A program made the translations under genes and the position numbers. From contig NZ_CP060244.1 of assembly GCF_014672835.1 (NCBI RefSeq), positions 509,001 through 573,000 of the forward strand: a stretch of 64,000 bases of DNA. The letters are read 5' to 3'. The stretch's first letter is position 1, and the number at the start of each line of letters is the position of its first letter. Shown in pieces: positions 29,844-38,923 of this stretch. The notes under the pieces were generated by a model. It saw only the letters and a program-made list of their open reading frames with translations. It did not search any database and was not told the origin of the DNA. The stretch is from Entomobacter blattae. Its GTDB lineage: Bacteria; Pseudomonadota; Alphaproteobacteria; Acetobacterales; Acetobacteraceae.

Positions 29844-31118
29844 CTAAGTATTCATAGCGTCGAAGAAATCTTGGTTGGTTTTACTGTATTTAAGCTTATC
29901 TAGCAGAAAATCCATCGCATCCATTGTTCCCATTGGAGCAAGAATCCTCCGCAAAACCCACATTTTGGAAAGGGTTGCTTTATCGACCAACAGCTCTTCC
30001 TTCCTTGTACCACTCTTGGTAATATCAATAGCTGGAAAGGTTCTTTTATCAGCCAATTTCCTGTCAAGAATAAGTTCTGCGTTCCCTGTTCCCTTAAATT
30101 CTTCAAAAATCACTTCATCCATACGGCTACCCGTATCAATTAAGGCAGTTGCAATAATGGTTAAAGAGCCGCCCTGCTCAACATTTCGGGCCGCACCAAA
30201 AAACCTTTTGGGACGCTGAAGAGCATTGGCATCTACCCCCCCTGTCAGCACCTTTCCCGATGAAGGAACAACCGTATTATACGCCCTGGCAAGACGGGTA
30301 ACGGAATCCAGCAAAATCACCACATCGCGTTTATGCTCAACAAGCCTTTTCGCTTTTTCAAGAACCATTTCCGTAACCTGCACATGGCGGGTAGCGGGTT
30401 CATCAAAGGTGGAAGAAACAACCTCTCCTCGAACAGAGCGCGCCATATCGGTGACTTCTTCTGGGCGCTCATCAATCAAAAGAACAATGAGAAAAACCTC
30501 GGGATGGCTTGCAGCAATAGCTGTGGCAATATTTTGCAACATTACGGTTTTACCCGTACGGGGAGGGGCCACAATTAAGGCACGCTGACCTTTTCCGATA
30601 GGGGTCACCAAATCTATCACCCGGGAGGTTAGGTCTTTACCAGAGTTTTTGGAGGTTGTTTCTGTCTGCTCCATTTCCATCCGCAAACGCTGATCGGGAT
30701 AGAGAGGAGTAAGATTATCAAAATTAATACGATGGCGAACCGCTTCTGGTTCTTCAAAATTAATCGCATTAATTTTTAGTAACGAGAAATAGCGTTCCCC
30801 ATCCTTAGGAGCACGGATCTGCCCCTCAACAGTGTCGCCTGTACGAAGGCCGAATCGCCTAACTTGAAGGGGAGAAACATAAATATCATCAGGCCCTGGT
30901 AGATAATTGGCCTCTGGAGAACGAAGAAAACCAAAACCATCTGAAAGAATTTCTAATGTGCCTTCACCATAGATCGCCTGATTATTTTCTGCGAGCCTTT
31001 TAAGGATGGCAAACATCATATCCTGCTTACGCAGAGCTGAGGCATTTTCAATTTGAAGGTCTTCTGCGTATTCAAGCAGATCGGAGGGGGATTTGGCCTT
31101 TAATTCGGCAAGATGCAT
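29844..31118 (-). CDS. rho: Transcription termination factor Rho
   Basis: The RNA-dependent hexameric helicase that terminates transcription. The N-terminal domain ([21 protein letters not shown]) is followed by the RNA-binding cold-shock fold (~50-115), Walker [17 protein letters not shown] (~170-185), Walker [18 protein letters not shown] (~255) and Q/R-loop region. The ATG at 31118 gives the canonical start; a TTG at 31142 in the same frame is less likely. Product about 424 residues, normal for Rho. Confidence 0.95.
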   Translation of the reverse strand: MHLAELKAKSPSDLLEYAEDLQIENASALRKQDMMFAILKRLAENNQAIYGEGTLEILSDGFGFLRSPEANYLPGPDDIYVSPLQVRRFGLRTGDTVEGQIRAPKDGERYFSLLKINAINFEEPEAVRHRINFDNLTPLYPDQRLRMEMEQTETTSKNSGKDLTSRVIDLVTPIGKGQRALIVAPPRTGKTVMLQNIATAIAASHPEVFLIVLLIDERPEEVTDMARSVRGEVVSSTFDEPATRHVQVTEMVLEKAKRLVEHKRDVVILLDSVTRLARAYNTVVPSSGKVLTGGVDANALQRPKRFFGAARNVEQGGSLTIIATALIDTGSRMDEVIFEEFKGTGNAELILDRKLADKRTFPAIDITKSGTRKEELLVDKATLSKMWVLRRILAPMGTMDAMDFLLDKLKYSKTNQDFFDAMNT

Positions 31119-31528
31119 AGAAAACGAGCCTTGAGGTGGCAAAATTGGGGAGAATGAGAACAGCCTTAATACCTGGCATCAGAACAGATCGTCAGTGTCA
31201 CAATTAATAATTACAACATACAAATATGGTTCTGTATGAAAGCTGTTCGATATTGTAAGGAAAACCAGCGCTTAAAATAAAGGCTAGTGAAACTTTTTTC
31301 TCACAAACATTCTATGAGGTCAATAGTATAATATAAAAATATCGTGTTTATTAACGCTTTCGTTAAAATTATCACATAACCCCTTTATCTCAGGCCGAAA
31401 GGGGCTCAAAAATTTTAACTCTCCCTGCGGCCTGCAACATTTGGGCTTAAAGTAAAAAAACAGCCTTATAACCCAGCTAAACTTACTAATGTAGCTAAAA
31501 AACTCTTCAAACTTAAGTAAAGGCTTTT
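31119..31528. other. Gene-free region between rho and the corA remnant
   Basis: About 410 bases with no supported gene; a 70-codon minus-strand ORF at 31320-31532 has no ribosome site or family resemblance. A short inverted repeat (CCCCTTT at 31380-31386, AAAGGGG at 31398-31404) could be a weak terminator of the corA transcript. The segment next to rho must contain its promoter and leader. Confidence 0.4.
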
Positions 31529-32510
31529 TCAAAGCTTGTTACCAAACCATCCTTTGTACCAAAACCACCATAAAGGTAAAAGGATACTGGCAACAATTAA
31601 CCCAAGGCAATAATAATACCCATAGGCCCATTGTAATTCCGGCATGTTCTTAAAATTCATGCCATAAATGCCCGCAATTAAAGTTGGAATTATTCCACTA
31701 AGACTTACAGCGGTAAGAATATTCACGCTTGTATTTTGCTCAATACTAACAAAACCCAGGATAGCATCCAGAAGAAACTGCACCTTAACGTTTTTTTGTG
31801 AAACAAAGTCCGTTAACGAGGTAATGTCCCGATTAATAATACCCCATTGCCCTTGCAAAACGGGCGCTAAAGGCCTTTTGCCATTTTCTGTAATGAAATT
31901 ACATATTCTATCCAATCCCGCAAGGGAATCTCTTATAGCAGAGGCCACATCTCCACAACGGCCAATTCTTTTGAGCATTTTTTTAAGCTCATTGCCTTTC
32001 CTGCCCTGGCTATGGGGACCCACCTGAAAAATATCATGGGAAATGGTATCTATTGTGCGTCCCAGATTTTCTAAAATATCCGCAAGCCTATCGACAATTG
32101 ATTCCACAAGAACTGTCATACAGTCTTCTGCTGTTAACGGCTTTTTTGAAGATGCCACAACCCGTGCAGCCTCCTCAAAAGAGGTAAAATTTGAAAAGCG
32201 GATCGTTAAGCTGCAAGCCATTCAACACAAACCCTACAGGAGAGACCACAAAGCTTTCACCCAAAAAACGGATCATGGGGGTGGTCATGTAAACACGATC
32301 ATCTTCCATATAGAGACGAGAAGAACTTTCTATCTCTTCCATATCCACCCGCGTAGGAATACGAAAGCCAGTAATTTTCTCAGCGATATTCTCTTCTTCT
32401 TCTGTTGGGTTGAGCAGGTCAAGCCATGGAATATTCTCATGGAGTTTCGCAGCATGTTCCTGGTCAGAATATTCCTGGCTGGATTGTCCCCAGTTATGGG
32501 CTAAAAGCAT
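31529..32510 (-). pseudogene. corA: CorA-family Mg2+/divalent cation transporter, frameshifted
   Basis: Two overlapping minus-strand frames together form one CorA protein of about 320 residues. The first (32510 to 32175) holds the N-terminal domain: WLDLLNPTEEEEN, IPTRVDMEEIESSSRLY and SPVGFVLN. The second (to 31529) continues TIRFSNFTSFEEAA and ends with the pore motif GMNFKNMPELQWAYGYYY plus two membrane helices. A one-base insertion (or equivalent deletion) at about 32205-32211 breaks the frame. No slippery heptamer is visible there. It is either a recent pseudogene or a sequencing error; all catalytic signature parts remain. Confidence 0.82.
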
Positions 32511-32861
32511 CGTTCATTACCGTTCTCGTTCTTGGAATAACTGGTCTCGTATAGTTTTCCCTTTTATCATACTGTCAGCCCAAGGTTTAAGTCTATTCTT
32601 GTCCAGAGTCAGAAAATTCCCTAACATTCCCCTTAAAAGGGCACTGATATGGCCACTCTCTCCATAGCCACTCCCTCATAGGGAAAATTTAAGAAACACA
32701 CATTCTCATACAAAACCTTTTTCAGCGCCTTAAACCCAGTAGTCTTAATAGTCTAAAATCCTAATATTCCTTTACAGCGTCAAGAAGGATATGCCAAAAA
32801 CCTCTATTATCCTCTTCCTTTATCCATATATAGGGGCTTACTATAGGGAAAGCTCTTATCC
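32511..32861. other. Divergent intergenic region before trpB
   Basis: A 351-base gap between the corA remnant (minus) and trpB (plus). I see no leader peptide rich in Trp codons and no clear terminator/antiterminator pair, so attenuation of trpBA is not supported. No gene is evident. Confidence 0.4.
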
Positions 32862-34127
32862 ATGACATTTCATCATCAGGTCTATAACATGCGTCAACAT
32901 TCAGGCAATTCCATTTCCTCTCAGGCTAATAGCCTTCGTTACGGGCCCGATTCTGAAGGGAAATTTGGTATTTTCGGAGGCCGTTTTGTTTCAGAAACCC
33001 TTATGCCTCTCATCCTGGAGCTTGAAAAAGCCTATGAGGCGGCAAAAGCCGACCCGACATTTCATAGCGAGCTTGCCTATTACCTGAAACATTATGTCGG
33101 CCGTCCCAGCCCACTATGGTATGCTCAGCATTTAAGCGAACAGCTTAAAGGTGCAAAAATCTATTTCAAACGTGAAGAGCTTAACCACACCGGCTCCCAC
33201 AAACTTAACAATGTTATGGGACAAATCCTGCTCGCCCGCCGCATGGGGCGCAAACGCATTATTGCTGAAACTGGAGCGGGCCAGCACGGCGTGGCCACCG
33301 CCACTGTTTGCGCCCTGTTTGGAATGCAATGTGTCATCTACATGGGGGCAACCGATGTAGAACGCCAAAAGCCCAATGTGTTTCGGATGCATCTTTTAGG
33401 AGCAGAGGTTAAGCCCATCAGCGCAGGGGCTGGTACTTTAAAAGATGCCATGAATGAAGCCATGCGCGATTGGGTCACTAATATTGAAGAGACATACTAC
33501 CTCATTGGCACTGTAGCTGGGCCCCATCCTTACCCCCAAATGGTCAGAGATTTTCAGTCTGTCATTGGAGAAGAAACCAAACAACAAATCCTTGAGGCAG
33601 AAGGGAAGCTCCCCGATGTCATCGTAGCCGCCATTGGGGGGGGCTCCAATGCTATGGGTATTTTTCATCCCTTTCTGGATAACCTTTCAGTCAAGCTCAT
33701 TGGTGTTGAAGCCGCAGGCCATGGGCTTGATAGTGGAAAAACCGCTGCCTCTCTTCTGCGCGGCCGCCCAGGTGTCCTGCATGGCAACCGTACTTATTTG
33801 TTACAAGATGAAGAAGGCCAGATCATGGAAGCCCACAGCATCAGTGCAGGCCTAGACTATCCGGGCATTGGACCCGAACATTCTTGGTTAAAAGACCACA
33901 AAAGGGCGGAATATGTTTCCATTACTGATCAGGAAGCTTTGAAGGCCTTTCAAACCTGTACCCGCACAGAAGGGATAATCCCCGCTCTAGAAAGTGCCCA
34001 TGCCATTGCCCATGCCATAAAAATAGCCCCCAGTATGAAGGCCGACCAAACCATTGTTCTTAACCTATCAGGGCGGGGCGATAAAGATATCTATACTGTT
34101 GCCCAGCATCTTGGAGTTTCTCTATGA
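32862..34127 (+). CDS. trpB: Tryptophan synthase beta subunit TrpB
   Basis: A 421-residue PLP enzyme joining indole and serine to make tryptophan. The PLP lysine lies in [11 protein letters not shown] (~113), and the phosphate-binding glycine loop is IGGGSNAMG (~255). [16 protein letters not shown] at residues ~30-45 is the family start; the first ~25 residues are an extension, and the ATG at 32889 could be the real start. The stop codon overlaps the trpA start (ATGA). trpF is not in this window. Confidence 0.94.
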   Translation: MTFHHQVYNMRQHSGNSISSQANSLRYGPDSEGKFGIFGGRFVSETLMPLILELEKAYEAAKADPTFHSELAYYLKHYVGRPSPLWYAQHLSEQLKGAKIYFKREELNHTGSHKLNNVMGQILLARRMGRKRIIAETGAGQHGVATATVCALFGMQCVIYMGATDVERQKPNVFRMHLLGAEVKPISAGAGTLKDAMNEAMRDWVTNIEETYYLIGTVAGPHPYPQMVRDFQSVIGEETKQQILEAEGKLPDVIVAAIGGGSNAMGIFHPFLDNLSVKLIGVEAAGHGLDSGKTAASLLRGRPGVLHGNRTYLLQDEEGQIMEAHSISAGLDYPGIGPEHSWLKDHKRAEYVSITDQEALKAFQTCTRTEGIIPALESAHAIAHAIKIAPSMKADQTIVLNLSGRGDKDIYTVAQHLGVSL

Positions 34128-34936
34128 GCCGTATTGCCCAAACCTTCAACGCCCTGAAAAAACAGAATAAAGGCGCCTTCATCTCCTATCTGGAGGCCTG
34201 TGACCCAGACTATAATACCTCGCTTGCCTTGTTAAAGGCCATGCCTGAAGCAGGGGCAGACCTTATTGAAATTGGCATGCCCTTTTCTGACCCCATGGCC
34301 GATGGTCCCGTCATCCAAGAAGCGGCCAAGCGTAGCTTGAAAGCCGGGGCAACCATGGCAAAAACGCTCTCCCTCGTGCGCACTTTTCGCCAAGAAAACA
34401 CCACCACCCCTCTTATTCTTATGGGCTACCTCAACCCTGTTGAAAACTACGGTGTTGAACGTTTCTGTCACGATGCCGCCCAAGCAGGGGTAGATGGGCT
34501 GATTATTGTAGATGTACCGCCTGAAGAAGCCGCCTTTCTGAGCGAGCCAGCCCAAAAAAACGGGATTGATGTTATCCGCCTGATCACGCCAACCTCAACA
34601 GATGAACGGTTGGAATATATTACCTCTCAGGCGAGTGGGTTTTTATATTATGTCAGTATTAATGGCATTACAGGCACACGCACCGCCAGCACAGAACAGC
34701 TCAATGCGGCTTTTAGCCGTATAAGAAAGAAAACGGATCTCCCGGTGGTTGTAGGTTTTGGCCTTTCCACACCAGAACATATTCGCCAAGCCCTTACAGT
34801 GGCCGATGGTGCAGTGGTCGCTTCTGCCCTTATCAAAACCCTTGCAAACAGCCTGGATGCCAACCATCAGGCAACAGAACAAACCTTACCAGCTGTACTC
34901 TCTCAACTGAAGACCCTCGCCGATGCCAAACACTAA
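34124..34936 (+). CDS. trpA: Tryptophan synthase alpha subunit TrpA
   Basis: A 270-residue TIM barrel that cleaves indole-3-glycerol phosphate. The catalytic Glu and Asp are in [21 protein letters not shown] (residues ~47-66, written here in two parts: Glu in LIEIGMPF, Asp in SDPMADGP). The phosphate-binding [10 protein letters not shown] lies near residue 212. It is translationally coupled to trpB by an ATGA overlap and acts in the alpha2-beta2 complex. Confidence 0.94.
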   Translation: MSRIAQTFNALKKQNKGAFISYLEACDPDYNTSLALLKAMPEAGADLIEIGMPFSDPMADGPVIQEAAKRSLKAGATMAKTLSLVRTFRQENTTTPLILMGYLNPVENYGVERFCHDAAQAGVDGLIIVDVPPEEAAFLSEPAQKNGIDVIRLITPTSTDERLEYITSQASGFLYYVSINGITGTRTASTEQLNAAFSRIRKKTDLPVVVGFGLSTPEHIRQALTVADGAVVASALIKTLANSLDANHQATEQTLPAVLSQLKTLADAKH

Positions 34937-35020
34937 ACTTTTCCTGGCCTGACGGCTATGATATAACGCTAAGAAATATCTTTATCATCCGGTTTTTCTC
35001 CTTATTTTCAAGGTTTTATC

Positions 35021-35890
35021 ATGAGCTGGTTAACCCAATATGTTCGCCCTAAAATTAACAGCCTGCTAAAACGGGATGTACCAGACAATTTATGGACAAA
35101 CTGCGAAGCCTGTGGGCAGATGGTTTTACTAAAAGATCTGGAGAAAAACCTTTATGTCTGCTCTCACTGTTCGCATCATATGCGCATGCCAGCCCAAAAA
35201 CGTCTAGATTGGGTTTTCGATAAAGAAACAGCCACAAAAATTGAGCTTCCCAAGGTTCCCCTTGACCCTTTAAATTTTAAGGATCAGAAAAAATATACTG
35301 ACCGCCTAAAGGAAAACAAAACCAAAAGCCGCCTGGAAGAAGCCTTGCTGGTTGCCCATGGCAGGATAGAAAATCATAATTGTGTGGTAGCCATTATGGC
35401 TTTTGAATTTATGGCAGGCACGATGGGGGCTGCTGTAGGTGAGGCTTTTCTGGCTGCTGCAAGGCTTGCCACATTACAGCAAGTTCCCCTCATTGTTTTT
35501 ACAGCCTCTGGCGGTGCAAGGATGCAAGAAGGGCTCATTAGCCTTATGCAAATGCCCCGCACAGTTATTGCCACACAAATGGTTAAAGAGGCGGGACTTC
35601 CCTACATTGTTATCCATACTCACCCAACTACGGGGGGCGTAACGGCCTCCTTTGCCATGCTGGGAGATATCCATATTGCAGAACCCAATGCCCTGATTGG
35701 CTTTGCAGGCCCCCGTGTTATTCAAGATACTGTCAGGGAAAAACTGCCTGAAGGATTTCAACGCTCAGAATACCTTAAGGATCATGGCATGGTTGATATG
35801 GTGGTGGAAAGAAAAGATCTTCGCCCCATGTTAGGACGTATCCTTGGGCTTCTTGAGCAGCGCCGAAATACTGTTACCCCGGTTGCCTAA
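35021..35890 (+). CDS. accD: Acetyl-CoA carboxylase carboxyltransferase subunit beta AccD
   Basis: The beta subunit of the carboxyltransferase that transfers CO2 from biotin to acetyl-CoA in fatty-acid synthesis. A four-Cys zinc ribbon occupies residues 28-50 (Cys 28, 31, 47 and 50). The crotonase-fold domain has ASGGARMQEGLISLMQM (~163) and HPTTGGVTASFAMLGDI (~202). Ribosome site AAGG, 7 bases before the ATG. trpA-accD-folC is a conserved proteobacterial gene order; accA is elsewhere. Confidence 0.94.
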   Translation: MSWLTQYVRPKINSLLKRDVPDNLWTNCEACGQMVLLKDLEKNLYVCSHCSHHMRMPAQKRLDWVFDKETATKIELPKVPLDPLNFKDQKKYTDRLKENKTKSRLEEALLVAHGRIENHNCVVAIMAFEFMAGTMGAAVGEAFLAAARLATLQQVPLIVFTASGGARMQEGLISLMQMPRTVIATQMVKEAGLPYIVIHTHPTTGGVTASFAMLGDIHIAEPNALIGFAGPRVIQDTVREKLPEGFQRSEYLKDHGMVDMVVERKDLRPMLGRILGLLEQRRNTVTPVA

Positions 35891-35932
35891 ATCCCCATAT
35901 CCCTTTTTATGCCAAGCCCTTATGGATAAACA

Positions 35933-37252
35933 ATGTCTGGCTCTCAAACCCTTGCCACTGAATTTTCTGGGCCGATCCTTCCCATTCTGGAGCGGCTTAA
36001 CCGTTTATATCCAACCCTCATTGATCTCTCCCTCTCCCGGCTAGAAATCTTATTAGGCAAGCTTGGCCATCCTGAACAAAAAATAGCCCCGGTGATCCAT
36101 ATTGCTGGCACGAATGGCAAAGGCAGCACCACAGCGCATCTTTATACAATCGCAACGGCTGCTGGGCTTAAAGTTCATACCTATACCTCTCCCCACCTCG
36201 TAAATATTACAGAGCGTTTTCGCCTTGCAGGAAAACTAGTGGATGAACCCACTTTGCGCACCACTTTGGAAGAGATTGAAAAAACCAACGCAAATGCCCC
36301 TATTACCCTTTTTGAAGTACTGACAGCTGCCGCCTTTTTGTTATTCTCCCGTATCCCAGCTGACCTGATCTTGCTGGAAGTCGGGCTAGGTGGGCGCTTT
36401 GATGCCACCAATGTTATAGCATCCCCTTTGGTTTCGGTTATAACCCCCATTGCCTTGGATCATGAAAACTTTCTCGGTTCAACCCTTAAGGCTATTGCCC
36501 ACGAAAAAGCAGGCATTATCAAACCCGGTAGGCCTGTGGTCTGTGCACGTCAACACCCTGAGGCCTTAGCAGAAATTGCACAAAGTGCAGCAGAAAAAAA
36601 TGCTCCCCTTATGGTGCAAGACAGAGAGTGGACATTTACACCAACTTCTAACCATACTGCGCTATACGAAGAGAGCACGATCCACATAAAAACCCCACTG
36701 CCCCATTTGCTAGGCCCCCATCAAATTGATAATGCTGGTCTTGCTATCGCTGCCTTACAAGCTAGTAAGCTCAGTGTGAAACCACATACCTATGCCGCTA
36801 TTTCTCATACTTTTTGGCCAGCCCGGTTGCAAAAGCTTGAAGGGTTTTTACAAAAAAAACTTCCTCCCCTATGGGAGTTATGGCTAGATGGTGGGCACAA
36901 CCCCCACGCCAGCCATGCCCTTGCCCGCCAAATGGAGTTATGGAGGGATAAACCTCTCCATCTTATTCTGGGTATGAAACACACTAAAGATGTTCAAGGG
37001 TTTATTGCCCCACTGCTTCCCTTTGCTACCAGTCTCCAGGCTGTTTGTGAAAAGGGCCAACATATGGCTGTAGATATTCCTACCCTTATTTCGGCATCAA
37101 ATAATAAAGCCACATCTGGGCCAGATATTAACAGTGCCCTTGCGACACTCCTAGCACAGAACGATCACCAAAAGCCCCTAAGAATCCTTATTTGTGGAAG
37201 TTTATACCTAGCCGGAAAAGCCTTGGAAATGGATGGCTGGATACCCCACTAA
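35933..37252 (+). CDS. folC: Folylpolyglutamate/dihydrofolate synthase FolC
   Basis: A 439-residue Mur-ligase-family enzyme adding glutamate to dihydropteroate and folates. The ATP site is IHIAGTNGKGSTTAHLY (~57-73); YTSPHLVNITERFRL (~83), the omega-loop-like SVITPIALDHENFLG (~168) and LDGGHNPHAS (~321) are family motifs. It follows accD by 42 bases. The last 4 bases overlap the convergent bioD remnant. Confidence 0.93.
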   Translation: MSGSQTLATEFSGPILPILERLNRLYPTLIDLSLSRLEILLGKLGHPEQKIAPVIHIAGTNGKGSTTAHLYTIATAAGLKVHTYTSPHLVNITERFRLAGKLVDEPTLRTTLEEIEKTNANAPITLFEVLTAAAFLLFSRIPADLILLEVGLGGRFDATNVIASPLVSVITPIALDHENFLGSTLKAIAHEKAGIIKPGRPVVCARQHPEALAEIAQSAAEKNAPLMVQDREWTFTPTSNHTALYEESTIHIKTPLPHLLGPHQIDNAGLAIAALQASKLSVKPHTYAAISHTFWPARLQKLEGFLQKKLPPLWELWLDGGHNPHASHALARQMELWRDKPLHLILGMKHTKDVQGFIAPLLPFATSLQAVCEKGQHMAVDIPTLISASNNKATSGPDINSALATLLAQNDHQKPLRILICGSLYLAGKALEMDGWIPH

Positions 37253-37581
37253 ACACCTTCATATTTTAAAATGGCGTCACGGAGAAGGGTATGAGCAGTA
37301 AGAGGTACCATAACACCACCAGCTCCTTCTATAACAAGCACATCATCTGCCTTACAGGATGGCGTTAAATGAAAATCTTCAAAACTATAGCTTTTTTGTT
37401 CACGTAACATGGCCTCAAAAGGAGAAAGTGCTGCCGAAAGAACGAGCAAACTTGGTAAGATTTTGGGAAGTTTCCCGTCTTTTCGTCTTACCAGAGAGGT
37501 TATGATTGCATGATCGGGCTTTTCTTCCGCAACCCCTGTTTGAAAGGGCTTCCAATAGAGAGCTTGCCAGGCCTGCACCAA
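37249..37581 (-). pseudogene. bioD: Decayed remnant of dethiobiotin synthetase (bioD)
   Basis: A 110-codon frame matching only the middle of BioD: VQAWQALYWKPFQTG (normally just after the P-loop), SPFEAML, and the second phosphate-binding VIEGAGGVMVPL. The N-terminal P-loop (G-T-D-T-x-x-G-K-T) is missing: an in-frame stop lies three codons upstream of the apparent GTG start, and the preceding DNA holds scraps such as LGKSHS in another frame. The C-terminal half is also absent, ending where folC ends. BioD is normally ~210 residues, so this cannot be a working enzyme. Confidence 0.8.
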
Positions 37582-38012
37582 CTCTTATTTCAAGAGTGGC
37601 TTTTTCCAAGAATGGCCCTGAAATTTTATTTTTTTATTTTTTTCACTGAACCACTCCCTGCTGATATTTTGCCCTGATAGAAAAAAGCAGAGAAGCTTTC
37701 ACCAGTGCCAAAAACCTTAATACTAAAACTTTCAGCAAGTCCCAGATTTATCCTTGATGTATAGAAAAAATCTATAGAGGCAGCAATAAAATTTGCACAT
37801 TGGGTTTATCTCTAATCTAGAATCAATAGGATGTGAAAGACCTCAACCCGTTGCGTAACCAAAATGATAAGAGAAGCACAGACCTTCTATTTCATGAACC
37901 TTTTACTTTATTAGCCTTTTATTGCATTAAAAAGAGCGCCTTCAAAAATACAAAAGCCCCAGAAAGGGGCTTTAAAGATACTCTTACGCCATGCCGCTTT
38001 GTCGGCAAATTT
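37582..38012. other. AT-rich region between the bioD remnant and the hydroxylase gene
   Basis: About 430 bases without an intact gene. The first ~100 bases are probably further decayed bioD sequence. The rest is AT-rich. The only clear element is the terminator hairpin at 37953-37973, serving the minus-strand hydroxylase gene. A plus-strand 62-codon ORF at 37833 lacks family support. Confidence 0.5.
37953..37973 (-). terminator. Rho-independent terminator of the hydroxylase-like gene
   Basis: An 8-bp stem AAAGCCCC / GGGGCTTT with a 5-base loop, 40 bases after the minus-strand stop codon and followed on that strand by TTTTGTATTTTT. Confidence 0.8.
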
Positions 38013-38783
38013 TTATCGTAATGCAACTTCAACATCTCTATGGGCTCTTTCCCATTCCGCCATATTGTCCTGAGCATCTTTCACAAAAGCGGATTTCTTT
38101 ACCCCTTCCATAAAAATATTACGAGCAATATTACCAGGGAAACGAGCCGGACGTTCAACCTGAATGAGCAGAACAACCCTGGTTTCATCTGTATCATTCC
38201 AAACCTCGTGGTCATAGGTTTCATCAAAAAGAATCGTTTTTCCTTCTTCCCAATGCACCATATTAGTCCCAATCCGAAAGCGGCAATTTTTTCTATCCTT
38301 GGGGACAATAAGCCCTAAATGGCTGGTGAGTAGCCCTTTTGTTACCCCGATATGATGGGGAATATGACACCCTGGCCCCAATATGGAAAAAAATGCAGAA
38401 TTCAGACGAGGAATACGCTTCATCAGAGCCGTCGTCTGCGGGCACTGCTTGCAGTTCTCTTCTACTTTCACCCCATAACCAAATAGAAAAAAAGACTGCC
38501 AGCGCTGGTCTGCTGCAATGCGGGCATGATCAGGAGAGATCTGGCCTAAAGGGGGGATAGCATTGCGCCTTTTAAGAACGGCATCCAGCTCAGCGCGAAT
38601 GATCTTCCAGTTTTTTTCCAACATCGCCGTCCAAGGCATAATGGCAGGATCAAGGACAGGATCGTTAGAGACAGTAGAACTTCTTGCGATAAGATCATTA
38701 AATAGAGGGCGAAGATACTTGCCTAAACGGATACTTAATGGCCGTTTAGGTAAAGAATTTTCTATAGCTTCTGTTTTACTCAT
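38013..38783 (-). CDS. Aspartyl/asparaginyl beta-hydroxylase-like dioxygenase (LpxO-type)
   Basis: A 256-residue Fe(II)/2-oxoglutarate dioxygenase of the aspartyl/asparaginyl hydroxylase family. The jelly-roll core is visible in GCHIPHHIGVTKGLLTSHLGL (split: GCHIPHHIG ~137, LLTSHLGL ~150), KNCRFRIGT, WEEGKTILFDETYDHEVWN (second iron His ~192) and TRVVLLIQVERP (2-oxoglutarate Arg). Bacterial members include LpxO, which 2-hydroxylates lipid A acyl chains, but others act on peptides, and there is no membrane anchor. Substrate assignment is therefore tentative. Confidence 0.78.
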   Translation of the reverse strand: MSKTEAIENSLPKRPLSIRLGKYLRPLFNDLIARSSTVSNDPVLDPAIMPWTAMLEKNWKIIRAELDAVLKRRNAIPPLGQISPDHARIAADQRWQSFFLFGYGVKVEENCKQCPQTTALMKRIPRLNSAFFSILGPGCHIPHHIGVTKGLLTSHLGLIVPKDRKNCRFRIGTNMVHWEEGKTILFDETYDHEVWNDTDETRVVLLIQVERPARFPGNIARNIFMEGVKKSAFVKDAQDNMAEWERAHRDVEVALR

Positions 38784-38923
38784 TATTTTTCAACTTTCGC
38801 TACTTAAATGGCAGGCAAAAGCGCAAAGGCCACTGCCCAAATTAAAAAAATGAGGTCTTAATACTGTTCTTTGCAGAAGGCTTTTACAAAATCACACCCG
38901 CTTAGGTCAAGCCGTGATGTAAG

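Noticed and set aside
31320-31532. 70-codon minus-strand ORF after the corA remnant
   Set aside because: No ribosome site, odd composition and no family likeness; probably chance.
32511-32861. Attenuator controlling trpBA
   Set aside because: No Trp-codon-rich leader peptide and no competing hairpins were found.
37833-38021. 62-codon ORF between bioD remnant and hydroxylase gene
   Set aside because: It runs through the terminator hairpin of the neighbour and has no family support.
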